Part shown: piece after piece, positions 40,201 to 53,600 of the stretch
How the letters are laid out: each line of letters starts with the position of its first letter
Numbering within the stretch: the first letter of the stretch is position 1
Origin: Pelecanus crispus
Lineage: Eukaryota > Chordata > Aves > Pelecaniformes > Pelecanidae
Direction: 5' to 3'
Assembly (NCBI RefSeq): GCF_030463565.1
Contig: NC_134643.1
Location: 167,298,491 to 167,362,490 of the forward strand
DNA length: 64,000 nucleotides
Translations under genes and position numbers: made by a program
Notes under the pieces: generated by a model
What the model saw: only the letters and a program-made list of their open reading frames with translations
What the model was told of the DNA's origin: nothing
Databases searched by the model: none

Positions 40201-40936
40201 TCAAAGGCAAAACTAAGTTTATTCTTGAGTAAGAGAGCAATTTCTTACATGTAAAGTTCTACCTTTTCTTGTTGTAAAGGAAGAAAACTTAGACCCTCTT
40301 TGAAAAGATTTGTATATTTTAAGAGACTATTGAGATTGACTTGAACACTTCAGTAAACAACTGAAGTTTTTAAAGATCAACGTGTATACCAACATCTTCA
40401 AAGTAAGAAAGTGCAAAAACTTGACTCACCTTTGTTAGAAATCAGATACTCTATGCTTATGTTTGCTGGTGCATTAGCTGGGAAATGATGTATTGCCAAG
40501 ACGACCTGAAAAGTTTTTTAAATCTTTCAGGCCAGGCTATCAACTATCCGATTGTTTTCAACACAACACACACGACTATAACAGTATCGCTGGCTGCCAA
40601 ATCATGTAGCACATTTGTAGCTGGAACAACACTACATTTTATAAGTTATGAAATGCAATTGCATCTGAACATGAAAACCATTTTTAAGTCCAGATATGTA
40701 AACTTACTGTCCTAAAAGGAATGCCATTAAGGTTCCATTCTATACACTTGGGTGAAAAATTTGTTAAAAAGTCAAGAAACAAAAATGCATAAAGTCTGTA
40801 ATAGACAACAATATACAGAGTTTTAAATATAAAATCATGACTTGTATAGTTTGTTACTTGCATCTTTTCACAAGAGGAAATCAAAAGAACCACACACCAC
40901 TGAACTTCTACACAAGCTTCTTGTGTTTCAATGTCA

Positions 40937-40942
40937 TTTATT
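40937..40942 (-). terminator. IPO5: Candidate distal poly(A) signal of IPO5
   Basis: Canonical AATAAA on the minus strand about 630 nt past the stop. It is followed about 35-50 nt downstream by a GT-rich run (GTGGTGTGTGG, about 40,900-40,890), the classical arrangement of a cleavage and polyadenylation site. Confidence 0.5.
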
Positions 40943-41528
40943 GAGGAGTGAATGAGATACTGTCAGACATGCCAAAGAGACTTCACATTCAAGGGCTGGA
41001 AGCTGAACAGCTTTCCTCATTGAGTCACTGTACAAGTTGTTTTCGGGAATCTGAAAGTGCGATCAATGAGGTCTTCATGCTCGATGTTTGTCTTCAGTTT
41101 TTCATCTTTTGATCTACTAGCTTGTTGGGCAGAAGGACACTTTCTACCCTACAAAGACTCACACTCCAGTTAATACAATTAACACTAGATGTAGAGAAAC
41201 GTTTATCTGTTATAACGTACATCTACTGCTGAATACAAGGTCTTAAAGCTGTTTCTTAATTCATTATGTCTAATGAGAAAATTCAACTCGTTTCCCTTTC
41301 ACCATCGTATGGATGGCTTATACCGTTAGAAAAATACTCTTCAGTGCTATTGTAGGGTTTACAGGAAACTTCTGTGTTGTGGGGTAGAAACCGATTTAAA
41401 CACCATTCTGAAAGAATGCTTCTTCCTGCTGCCGCTGCCTGTAGGTTGCAGAAGAACGGCCTACACGCACTACAGTTCTGGTTTTACTCAAAAAAGAAAC
41501 AAAAGAAACCTAAACGATAGGGTAAACG

Positions 41529-41534
41529 TTTATT
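41529..41534 (-). terminator. IPO5: Candidate proximal poly(A) signal of IPO5
   Basis: Canonical AATAAA on the minus strand only 37 nt past the stop codon. It is followed 20-40 nt downstream by a T-rich stretch (about 41,510-41,488) that could serve as the downstream element. It would give an unusually short 3' UTR. Confidence 0.4.
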
Positions 41535-41571
41535 TGGAGTTAGTTTTCTTGCAGATGATAATTAAGGCCCT

Positions 41572-41658
41572 TCAAGCAGAGTTCAGGAGCTCCTGTATGG
41601 CTGCCTGTTGATCTGCATTGAGCTGTGATATGCATTCTGTCCACAGTCCTCCAGATGT
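41572..41658 (-). CDS. IPO5: IPO5 terminal coding exon with stop codon
   Basis: Encodes [20 protein letters not shown] then IQELLNSA and a TGA stop at 41,574-41,572, about residues 1070-1097. The acceptor TTTTCTAG follows a good pyrimidine tract. The C-terminus is where the family ends, so the gene is complete at its 3' side. Confidence 0.97.
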   Translation of the reverse strand, partial: TSGGLWTECISQLNADQQAAIQELLNSA

Positions 41659-44600
41659 CTAGAAAACAAATAAGAAGTTGTCTTTATGCAGGCTGACAAG
41701 CTTCTAAGGCACACACTAAACTTGCATATGTTTACAACGCTCAACATTCACCGGGCTTATTCCTGTAATATATATGCCAAAGAGAACAGACTGGAACTGT
41801 CAGTTATATACAGTCGTACAGAGAGGTTCAACTAGAGATGCTCTAAAATGCTAAACAGAGGCAAGCTCTGGTTAAATAGCACCAGCGTAATTGATTTGAA
41901 GCTCCTGGGAACTCCCTATAACTAAGTGGGTCAAATGACAGTTGACACTCTCAAGTTAACCATAGCTTAACCATTTGCCCCATTTTGCACTGGATTTAAA
42001 AGATCAATGTTCAGGCAAAACTGAACCATAACTAAATGGGAGAGATCTTTTGGGCACTGGTGCACCAGTAATGCATTCAGAGGAAGGGAGCACTGTGATT
42101 CCAGCATGACACGCTGCATGCACCGTGTGCATACGTGCAAAATTCTGCTGCCAACACACGGCATTACTCTTCAGTGAAAGTAATAGTGAATTACTTCCCA
42201 GAGAGAAGAGACGATAAGTACTCAGCATCTATCTGGGTAAACGTAAACCCGCACTTCCCTGCCCCTCAGTATACCTCGTCTGTGTTACCACAGCCCTCGG
42301 CTGAGGCATTAGCTTTTAAAGTCACCAGCAGTAGGGACTGGTTCTAATGGTACCAGAAAATGCTGAAAATTAAAAAAGACTGGGAGTATTTATTCGCTTA
42401 TCGATAGAAGCTGGAAGCAACTGGCACCCTGCTTTCTTTAGAAGGACAATGATAGGAAAAAACATTGCAGGTGACTGGCTGTAGGCCTTTAGATTGGCTT
42501 TTCCAATAGCAGTATACTTGAAGTAAATTTAAAAGAGTTGTTTTCATTTATATTTGGCATATTTTATGTTCAGCTCTATTAAAATGCCCTTTTCTCACAT
42601 ACTCTTTAAAAAAAATAAAATAAAAATGGATTCACAGAATTCAAAAGAATTTAAAAACAAAGTCCTCAGGTTGAATTTGGATTTGTTTTTAGTTTTAAAT
42701 AATATTAGGCATTTTAGACTTTCCATGTATAACGGAATATTGCAAAACTAAATGTGCTCTTCCAGCATTCTGATGCGCATTTAAATTGATACACTACACT
42801 GAAGTATTTCTGGTCTGAGAATATCTAAGCATGAAGAAAAAAGTTGACGTTTAATTGCAACTATGACCATAATGTTACTCATGTCAGATGCTGGCAGTGG
42901 AACAGCTTACTGAGATCATTTTGGAGGGAAAAAAAAAAAGTAGGAAAAAAAAAAAAGTCTTTCTCCTGGAATCTGGGAAGCAGCAACAGTAGGCGGACTG
43001 TTAGCAACTACACAGCCCTTAAAGTTGCTACCATGGTATAAAACATTTACAGTGCTTTACTAAAGTCTAAGTATTATGCGTGAAGAGAGATAGGACTGGT
43101 AAAAGTAAGCTAAAATTATATTTTTACAAAAACATGACCTTTAAGATTTTTCCCCCACAGTCTGCAGTTAAATCATTTAACTAATGCAGAAATCTTGTTT
43201 CCATCTTAATGTTTCTATCATTCCTGGCCAAAACAAGACTTGACTTTGCTATACACAATTAATCTATACATGTATGTGCCATTGTATTGTTTTAAAAAAA
43301 ATCAACTAACCTTGAGCATTTAAGGTAGACTGAAGAAATGCATTAGCAAACCCTAATATAAAGTTCCACACCCAGACTTTCAGTACTAACAGCAAGGATT
43401 TGTATCTGTCAGCCAGAATCTAGAGCAGCCACTTATACCACTTTCACTTTGAAACTTCGCTTGTTTTCATTCTTTTTATGCCTTCAGAGTTTTAACAAGT
43501 CATTTTCTACCAGACACATTGGATCTCACAGGCTGATACATTCATTCAAGTGAATCCTTCCCAAAATCAAGTATTCCTAAAATTCTCGAACCTGAGTTTT
43601 GCCAAAGCATGCCAGGTAGAACAGACAATAATTGAACAGCTGCTGCTTTAAATCCTCTGCACACTTTTATAAGCTATATGCTTGCCAGGCACACTACTTT
43701 CTACCATTAGGTGCTGCAACTATCAAGTAAGTCCACCTGATAACATTGGGCCCTGGATCAGATGTGCCCTACGAACACTAACACTTACAACACCGTGGAG
43801 AGGTGCAGCTTAAATACTTGGAAACCCTCATCACCCAGCACCATAAGTACTCATTATGGCATAAAGGAAGGGAACCTCGAGGCAGTTCCCCAGATGTAGG
43901 GAAAATACTGAACGGCAGTGTATGTTTGCACTGGATTAAAGAAGGCAGCAGTAAAATTACTTGTGGTTTGCACTCATTCTCTAGCAAAGATCCCACGCCT
44001 CTGCTATATTAGTAAGTCACCACAGGGTGCTAGGGACCCTTACAGGAACCAGATACTGGACCAAATCCTGCAGTACAGTCCTCTGATACAGAGATAGGCA
44101 GAGTTCTCTCCAGTTTTTAATTTCTGGCTCAGAAAGAAAAAAACAAAACAAAACAAAACTCAAAAAACAAACCACCAAACCCACAAACAAGTAGCACTGG
44201 CTAGCATGTTAACCATGTAGCTGCACATATCTTAAAACTTTTTTTTAATTAATAAGATTCTGAAGTTTATCAAAAGGGACAGACTTTATTCAAGTGCAAA
44301 TAATTATATTAATGGTTCAAGGAATGTCCAAGGATCTCCAAGATCACTGGTTGAAGCATTATTCTCTAAGGAGACAAGGCTCTCAAACTCAGTTTAACAG
44401 TTTGGTTACCTCTGAAAGTAGATTCTAAATGTTCCCTTTACACCTAAGCAAGCATTTATTTACCTGCACTTGGCGAACAACATTAGCCAACCGCTTGGTA
44501 CATGGATCTTCATGTTTAATAGCTTCATGAATTTCACCATCCGCAATTATACCAAATATTCTGGGAAGGTTAGAGTTGTTGGGACCGAGGACAACTGGGT

Positions 44601-47600
44601 TGTTGCTGTTACAATCAAAATATATATTACAAATAAATTAATGTTTAACTAAAAAAGAAATTAACATAAACATTTTACATGCCAGTTGAGTGATTTTGAA
44701 GTATCTTATTCTAAACCTGTTTATTTACATCTAAGTTTCACTCAGCTGAATAAGTATGCATGGCTTTGTTTCCTGCTGACAGAATGTTCCCTCTCCTGTT
44801 AATATTTAACCAGCTGATTCTTTAATCAGCCTACACTTGATCAGGAAGAAGTTCTGAACCTTACAGAACTGTTGAGATCCATGCAGATGGAACTGCAAAT
44901 AGCGTGACAGAAATACCCTGCCTAAAAGGGCTTATTCCTCTCTCTTTCTCAGTGCTGCGATGGGGAGGAGGTTGTGTTACTGGCATCAGAGAGCACCAGT
45001 GACTTCAGCTCCCTGCCAGCACTCTCACTGACACAGCAAGTAAGCAGTTCTGCTCTCTCTTTCCCAGCCAAGTGTTGGAGTAGAGGAGAGCTGGCAACCA
45101 GGGATCTGGGTGGAAAACATGATCTACTTCCAGCCCTGCCACCTACCACTGCTGGAACGCAGAGGCTGTGAATGTAGGACTGACGGAGCGCCAGAGAAGT
45201 ACGTAGCGAGGCTGAGCCACCTGCACAGAACTGGGTACCAAAGCGTGCTAGCAATGTAATTCCTGATTTCTATGTACGTGTGTATATGCATACATGCCAG
45301 TATTATTATGGCATCTCTACACAACTGTACTATTAGAGACCTCAGTTGCCACCATCCATTTTGAGATCTTGCCTTAGTAAAGCACCAAGAGATACAAGGT
45401 ATTCACATAGTAGAAATGACCGTAGGAAAGCTACTCCCTTTCTACTTTTCTACTAAGATATAATACCGTGTCAGCCAGAACATGGCTACTATATAATGAT
45501 TCAGAAGCTGAGATTCCTCCACTCAATTATGAAGTGCAACTTGCACCCACACTAGAATTTTTTTTTTTTCTTCCATTGACCTACGGGAGGGAGCACAAAT
45601 CTAAAGAGCAAGCTGTGGGACAAGATGCTTTCAATACTAACTGAAATTATTATTATTACAAACTTATTGAGGGAGATAGCACTGTACCATGAATTTATCT
45701 GTATTATTGATCTACTTCATACTTTGTTTTGATGACACTCAAGCTTTTGGAAAGCAAAAAGCTGCAAAGCCACTTTAAAAGGTTAGGAAAAGAAGGAGCT
45801 GCAAGGGCACATGTGCTGCTCTTAAGTAAAAAGACCTGATCAGTTATTAGTGCTGATATGTAAGCAGAGTATCAAAAATTTTCCTGAAATTTTCTGTAGA
45901 AGTTCCCAGCTGGTCCTTTCCCATCATGTACATATAAAGCAGCCTAGAATTTTGTCAAGCCATACAGGCATTAGTTAGGATGAGAACACCAAGTGTTTAA
46001 AAAACAGCAATAACATCATGGAAGGCTCAGTTCTGACATTCCAAATTATCTTCTCTAAAGCATATGCAGATTAACCTGACAGTTTCTCAGTTTTGGAAAG
46101 CGAATGCAAGGAAAGAACCTGTAAACAGGCTTACTTGCTGCATTTATGTCAAGACTTTGCCTTACCTTTCAATTAAGTCACATAGATAATTGAAAGTATG
46201 AACCGCTTCTTCTTTATCTTCATGAAGTGGAAGCCATGATAACCAGTGTGGCAGGACTTCTTCAACATTTACACAGTCAGGCTTGAACTTCATTATCTTT
46301 CCTACAGCTGAAATGCAGTTCTCTGTTGCATTGACATTCTCTTTGGTTTTGGCATCTGGTGACTGAATGACTCTCACCAGCAATGGAAGCGCCTCTAGTT
46401 GTTAAACACAAGAATAAAGTTTAATGTACAATCAAGTTGTATTTTATTATTGCTAATTCTACATGAGACTACTGCACGTATTAAAACTGGGGTCTTTTGT
46501 GAGCCAAGCACCAAAATCCAAGTCATCCTAACGTCCCACTACTTCTAGGTTCCTCCCTGCTCAATAATCATCATATGAAAAACAAACAGCTATGCAAGCT
46601 GTAAAGCTATGCAAGGAAACACAAGAGAACAGCTACTGCAAAAGTTTGGATGTGCTTTATAAGTTCAAAAGAAAAAAAAAAACCTGGTATCTCTCTATTG
46701 GAGTTATGCAATCTACAATATACAAGACACTGTAATTTAAAGTAGAAACAAAGATAACAAGCATTATCTTTTTAATCTAACACGTTCTGTAAACAGGGGA
46801 CCAAAAAAAAGCACTGATACAGCAACATTCACATTAATTTGGACTGTAGTGCATGTCTACAGCGTATGCCTAATGCACATCTATTGCTTGTGCACACATA
46901 TGTAAAGTATGTATGTACGTACACATACACACCTCCCAGTGCTAAAAGGTGCACTAGGAAAAGCTCATAGGAGTAATCTCATCTGGTGAATCCACCTGGC
47001 ATAGTTTAGATGGTAAAAAAAACCAAACATCAAGGAAAACTGCCAACTTTCTTGCTACACTAATAGCAAGTTTGGCTTGTGGTTTTTTGGTTTTTTTTTT
47101 TTTTTTTAATAGTCATGCAGGTAACCACATGCACACTTCTAAATGAACATTAATGTCACGGGTTTAGTTACTAGTGTCCATGCAGACTTCAGAGCACTCT
47201 ACATGCATACGGGAACAATTGTCCTTGTGTTCTTCCAAAAATATAATGATAAAGCTGTAGAATTCTTTATCAGCACAGAAAACAGGTTGTGGAATTGTGC
47301 TGAAAGCATACTTCAAAATAACTCAAATTACTGAAGAAGAGTGAGATCTCACACTACTTCATTTTGATGAGTAAGTAGCAGCTTTGCAGTTAAGGAATAC
47401 ACAATGACACTTGGTATACCAACTTCACTGAATTAGATTTTTGACGAATTTAGCAGCTATGGAAAAATGTGATTAACCCTAAGCTAGATGAGGATACTTT
47501 TACAGGGCTGAAAAACATTACAGAACTGCAGAAACATTGGTCATCAGACCCACTAGCTTGTGTACAGAATGCAAGATAACAATGCTGGACTTTTCTGCAA

Positions 47601-50600
47601 AGCAGAGTTTGTTTCATAGAAGTCTACAATGTCCAGGCAAACTGATCCGTAGCTTAGTAGACAAGTTTTCTTCTTGTCTAGAAAGCAGATCCATTCTCAG
47701 ATAGATGTTGTGGTAGATGATCCCTAAAACCCCCTTTTGACTATAAAAGACCATCTTCTATAACAATAATAGGTTTTTTCCAAAGACTGACTGCTCTGAC
47801 ATCGTGTACCACCAAAAGTTTCGGGGCCACAGATACAATTTAGGGAGAAACACACGCAGTTGATTAATACAATATTCACAGAGAGTAGCTGATTATATTC
47901 TTCCATGAACAGAAGAAATAGAAGCAACGTTGACAGTCACATAAATTGTAACCTTGTAACCCCATTTAGAAAGTTACTTGATTTGCTGTAGTTTTTCTTT
48001 CAATCTTATTACTTTGTTCTTTACTAATTCTGTTTTTAATTCCTTTTGTTTCATCATAATGTAGCTCTTGTGCCATTTACAAGTTCTCCCTATATTCCTG
48101 TATTTTTTTCAACTGACTGCCAAAAATGCTCACGGTTAATACATCTGCTTTTTCTGAATAGTCTCAAGTCTTTACATATTGCTACAAACTTGCAAAAGAA
48201 CAATATGCCAGTGCTATACATTAATCAGTAAAGAAATTAAATTATAAATAACAGCTCACAAACGTGATGTTTTTGGGAAGACAGTAAAACCTATGGGGTA
48301 GAGAGCTTCTTGTGCCATGGATTTACTTTGTTTCTAATCACAGCACATCTTCATCTATTAAAATAAATCACAAAGTTCTTTCATGTTCATACAAAAGTAT
48401 TTAAAATAATTTTGAGATGCCTGCTAATAGGCTGTATGCTGTAAAGTAAAAGGTTATTTTATCTAAGCATCCAACTAAAGGAGAGGCCAAGTGTCTGGGT
48501 TTAATCAAAAATTATTTGTCCAAATACAAAGAAAAGGATCAAAGTTGTTACAAAAATTTAAGTGGGCCAAGGTAAAGTCTAATGAATGAAAAATAAAATT
48601 GGACTTCAACAGATGCTAAAAACCCCCAAAACTCCAAAATCAGAACTATCTTGACCTCAGTCTCTACTTGTCTAGTCTTGGGACAAGACATAAAAACTTC
48701 ATGGAAAAGTTCACAAAAAAAGAACTTTTAGGAAGTATTTTTCTAGATAATTTTAAGTTTTAATGCTCTTAATGTTTCACTGCAAGGTCCGCCCCCTGCT
48801 CATTTTTTTTTTTTAAAAAAAAAAGACACCTCATCTTGATTGTCACCATGTGAGTTACAGCCCTAGTTTATTCCTATCACATGGTTCTTATTTTCTTACA
48901 TCATTTAATTCAGCTTTCATTGAAGATTCATGTGAAATACATATTTGAAAGAGCTAAGCATTTTCCTAAAAAAGGAAAAAAAAAACCCCAACCCTATTTA
49001 GTGTGCAAAATCAACTTTATTGACTGGCAAGAAGAGTGCCAGCAGACAATCACTTCTTTAAATTCAAGACAAATTTGAAGTTTTAGAGAAACCTGAGACA
49101 TTCAGAAAGAAAGCAGACAAAGTGTTTCTGATAGGCATTATCATACCCATTTCATTTCTTAGTCACAGAAATTAGGCTCCTTTTTTTTACAAAACAGGAA
49201 AGCAGAGCCACATTTGTTGTATTCTAGGCTACTCCCTAATACAGGTCACTTGTATAATTTTTCCAGACATCTAAAGGGTTTTGCATTAATATGTAACTAC
49301 ATTAGTATTAATAAAAAGCAACTATGAGACAGGTGTGTACGAGAAAGCTATTTTTTTATGAAATTAACATTTGCAGGTCAGACCATATTTTTTAAAAAAT
49401 ACGTAAATCAAGTTTGCTAAGCAGTAAATTCTGCCACAGAAATGCTACTAAGCAGAACATCACAAAAAGCCCAAGGAATTCAGGTACTTTACTAATCATC
49501 ACCAGACTGCCACGCAGGTCATACTGGCAATCTATTTCACTGCCAAAGGGAAGAGACCTCATCAGCCAAAAGGCAAGCAATTTTTAATTTCCCCCCCTCC
49601 CCTCCCCGAATCACACATTCAAATAGTTTTATCAGATGCATGTACATACCTGTGCAAAAAGGACGATAGCTGTCCCCACCAAACTGTGCCATAACTCCAA
49701 CACCGTAGGCAGCTGCTTGCCTAACCTCTGGGCTGTTGTCACATATTGACTGTAGCATTGGCCTCAGGAAGTATTCAGCATACTTGAACGAGGAGGGGCT
49801 GCAGTGCTCTACAATGTCGTCAAAAATGCATAGCCCCCACTGCCTGTCTGGCCATGGCCTATGTGGACACTGCATCAAAACCGGGTAACATTTAAGCCAC
49901 CTTAAAATCGGTAATTTTTGTACAGTCAATCATTGTATCAACAGAACAGTCACAGTAAGAGTGGTCTAGTATTTTTGTTAAAATCTTCCTGGATTAAATT
50001 TAATCCTACAAACACCTAATTTTCTGTAGTGATACTTGCAGCAATACCATAAACAAAGCAAAATCCAGGTGAATAGCTGAGCTAATTAAAATAATAATGA
50101 TTTTAGGCTAAACCCTTTACCTCTGTTTCACACTCTGTTACCTATTTCAGTCCCAATTTTCCCCACTAGTCCGCAACACTTTTTTGGCCCTCTTCTTGAA
50201 ATCCATTTTGGAGAGTATCAGACACTCCCAGGCAAATTAAATTTCTTAAAATAGTTGCGTGTGTCAATGATCCTGGGTCTCGCAACACAGAAATTAGAAG
50301 TAGCACAGCAGTGCAGCTGTTCAAAAAGCATAGGGTAACAACTTCACACCTGATCCAGAATAAACCTTGAACTGCCTCTATTTTGTAAAACAATAATTGC
50401 TACATTCTGTCTACCAAGTTCTCTAAGATTCTAGCATGGAAGGCCTATTACACATCGGAAGGAAAAGAAAAAGAAAAAAAAAAAATCAGAGTCAAATTAA
50501 AAGGAAGCAAGGTACTTACAATTAGGTTGACAATTAGTGGAAGTAGCCTTTCAAACCATGGCAGCACCTTCTCCTTATAACTGCTGAATATTGAGTGCAA

Positions 50601-53600
50601 AATGTCCGATACTTTAGTCAAAATATAAACGTCACTGTCATCCTGATAGGAAAAGGATACAACTCACATTAAGAGTAACGATCTTTAAAACCGTGGAATC
50701 ATAGAAACCTTTAGGTTTGAAAAGACACATGAAATGCTAAGGTCTCGAAACGAATGGAATAAAGTTGTTTCATGATTTAGTTTTGTAAAACCAATCTTTT
50801 AAGTCCACTGTTTTTCAACTCTTGGTCTAATCATAGAATGGTTTGGATTGGAAGGGGCCTTTAGAGATCATCTAGTCCAAGCCCCCTGCATGAGCAGGGA
50901 CAGCTTTCACTACGTCAGGCTGGTCAAAGCCCCATCCAACCTGACCTTGAACGCTTCCAATGGTGGGCCATCCACAACTTCTCTGGGGAACATGTTCCAG
51001 TGTCTCACCACCCTCATCATAAAAAACCCTCTTCCTTATGTTCTATCTAAAACTACCCTTTTTCAGTTTAAAACCATTAACCCTTGTCCTTGGTACAGGC
51101 ACAGGCCTTGGTAAAAAGTCTCTCTTCACCTTTCTTATAAGCCCTTTTTATCTGTTGAAAGGCCGCAATAAGGTCTCCTCGCAGCCTTCTCTTCTCCAGG
51201 CTGAACAACCACAACTCTCTCAGCCTGGCCTCATAGGAGAGGTGCTCCCTTGGATCATTGTTGTGGCTCTCCTCTGGACCCGCTCCAACATCTCCATGTC
51301 TTTCCTGTGCTGAGGGCTCCAGAGCCAGATGCAGCGCTCCAGGTGAGGTCTCACCAGAGCGGAGTAGAGGGGTAGAAATCACCTCCCTCGACCTGCTGGC
51401 CATGCTTCTTTTTCTGCAGCCCAGAACATGGTTGGCTTTCCGGGCTGCAAGTGCATATTGCTGGCTTACGTCCAGCTTTTTATGCACCAGTATTCACAAG
51501 TTCTTCTCCACAGGGCTGCTATCAATACAGACAGGGGATGAAGGGATTGAGATTAAGGACTGCCCCAACCCAGGTGCAGGACCTTGCACTTCACCTTGTT
51601 GAACTTCACAGGGTTCACATGGTCCCACCTCTCAAGCCTGTCCAAGTCCCTCTGGATGGCATCCCATCCCTCAAGCACATCAACTGCTCCACTCGGCTTC
51701 ATGTCATCTACAAACCTGCTGGGGTGCACTCAATCCCACTACCTATGTGGTTAATGAAGACATGGAATAGTACTGGTCCCAATGCGGACCCCTGAGGAAT
51801 GCCCCTTGTTACTGATCTCCATTTGGACACTGAGCCACTGAATACAACTCTTTGGACATGGCCATCCAGCCAATTCTTGATCCGCTAAATAGTCCATCCA
51901 TCAAATCTGTATCCCTCCAATTTAGTGACAAGGATGTTGTGTGTGACCATGTCAAAAGTCTTACAGAAGATAGATGACATCAGTTGCTCTTCCTTAATCC
52001 ACCAATGCAATCACTCCATCATAGAAGCCACCAGATCAGTCAGGCATGATTTGCCCTTTGTGAAGCCATGTCAGCTGTCTCTAATCACCTCCCTGTCTTC
52101 CATGTGCTTTGACATAGCTTCCAGGAAAATCTGTTTCATGATCTTACTGGGCACAGAGGTGAGACTGACTGGTTGGTAGTTCCCAGGGTCCTCCTTTTTA
52201 CCCTTCTTAAAAATGTAAGTCGATTACTAGTACTTAATTACCTAGGACTTGAAGGTTTGTTTCAGGGACAGAAAAATTTTACCAAGGCAAACACTGTCTT
52301 GTGCAAATTTACTGCTCCAATCCTTTACAGAATACAGAAGGCCCTTTTCCTCTTCCGTAGCTTACAGATACTGCAACAACCTTTTATTAAAAAGTAAACG
52401 GACAACTGCCTCTGTGACAGAAGACTGTGGCAAAAATATAAGGAATATTAATCCTCTCCTCTTACCACATAACTTCATTTTTCACCTTGCCCAATTAATG
52501 CATCAAACTGGTGAAGTAAAGACCCTTAGCTCAGATTCAGCTATCAATTCACATTATATCTACAAGAGAGGATTGTTCCCTGGACACACTTGTGTTGGGA
52601 AAACCCTTTAACTTTGTTTAAAAGCAAATTCTGTTGTACTCAGGATGGTTCCTTTAATCAGTTTAACAGGCAGGGAAAACAGAATACAGCTAGTTTCTGG
52701 TCCTAGTGAGAAACTAATAAAAATTTCTCATGCAACAGACAGCTGCCCACAATTGGATACTTAAACCCTCCCCAGTTAGACACTTCTGCATTGTCAAGAC
52801 ATAATTCAAGCAATAACTGTGAAACATACGGACAAATGAAAATAGAGGTAGAGAACTGCTGCAGCACACCACAAGGTCCACCTGGCCTGGTATTGCCTGT
52901 TTACTGATAGCTGATAACAGATGCTCAGGGGGAGGGAGCATAACACTTGCTTAGTGTATGCCTTCTCCTACCCTCTGTCAAATCAGCAGTTTAGTTACTG
53001 CCTAAGCTAAGGGCTGTATCTGGATATCTTACTGAAACTACTGTTTGAATATCTTTCATGACTTCTGTACTCCCTTATACTTCTACTGCCTTGAGATAAA
53101 GGTTACATAAACATATTCTGGGACCAAAGGTGTATATCCAAATGTTACTCATTACCATATGTTAATTCTGTCCATATGGCAAGTGACATTCTGGTCCCAC
53201 TCCTACTTTGACAGGGTAATGCAGACAAGTCTTCCTTGCAGTCTTTAAAAAAAAAAAAAAACCACAAGGTCAAATATAAATTAAAGCATTTTTAAAAATG
53301 CCTTGCAACTGTGTTGCAGAGTATGGACTCAGCTTTTCTGAAACTGCTGTTTGCTAGCATTTTCTCTCATTATCAGTACAGAGTGACACATAAGAAAAAG
53401 ATAACAAACCGCCTAACTCACTGTCTACAAGAACGAACACTAAACATTGCAAATAAGAAAAGGAGAAAAATCAGGAAAGGCTCTTGGCTCAGAACTTGAG
53501 TTTTGTTATTTTTTGATCCCAAGCAGTATGTAGGTGCCAGAAATCTATCCTTTTGAATGCTGGCCTAATGTTCCCAAAGGAAAGGCGCTCAAGAACTGCA

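Larger units (their letters stand above)
26316..40909. other. Intergenic region between the CpG island and the IPO5 3' end
   Basis: About 14.6 kb of AT-rich sequence with CR1 scraps, short A-rich tracts and no coding exon I can support. All open frames here are under 101 codons and match no family I know. Confidence 0.6.
40910..41571 (-). other. IPO5: IPO5 3' UTR (inferred extent)
   Basis: Sequence downstream of the stop codon up to a candidate distal cleavage site. The end is inferred from a canonical AATAAA at 40,942-40,937 followed by a GT-rich element. The true end could be much nearer (the AATAAA at 41,534-41,529) or farther; mammalian IPO5 has, from memory, a longer 3' UTR. Confidence 0.45.

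Noticed and set aside
50848..51795. Plus-strand open frames of 88-114 codons around 51 kb as genes
   Set aside because: They lie antisense to a CR1 LINE and are shadows of its ORF2 region.
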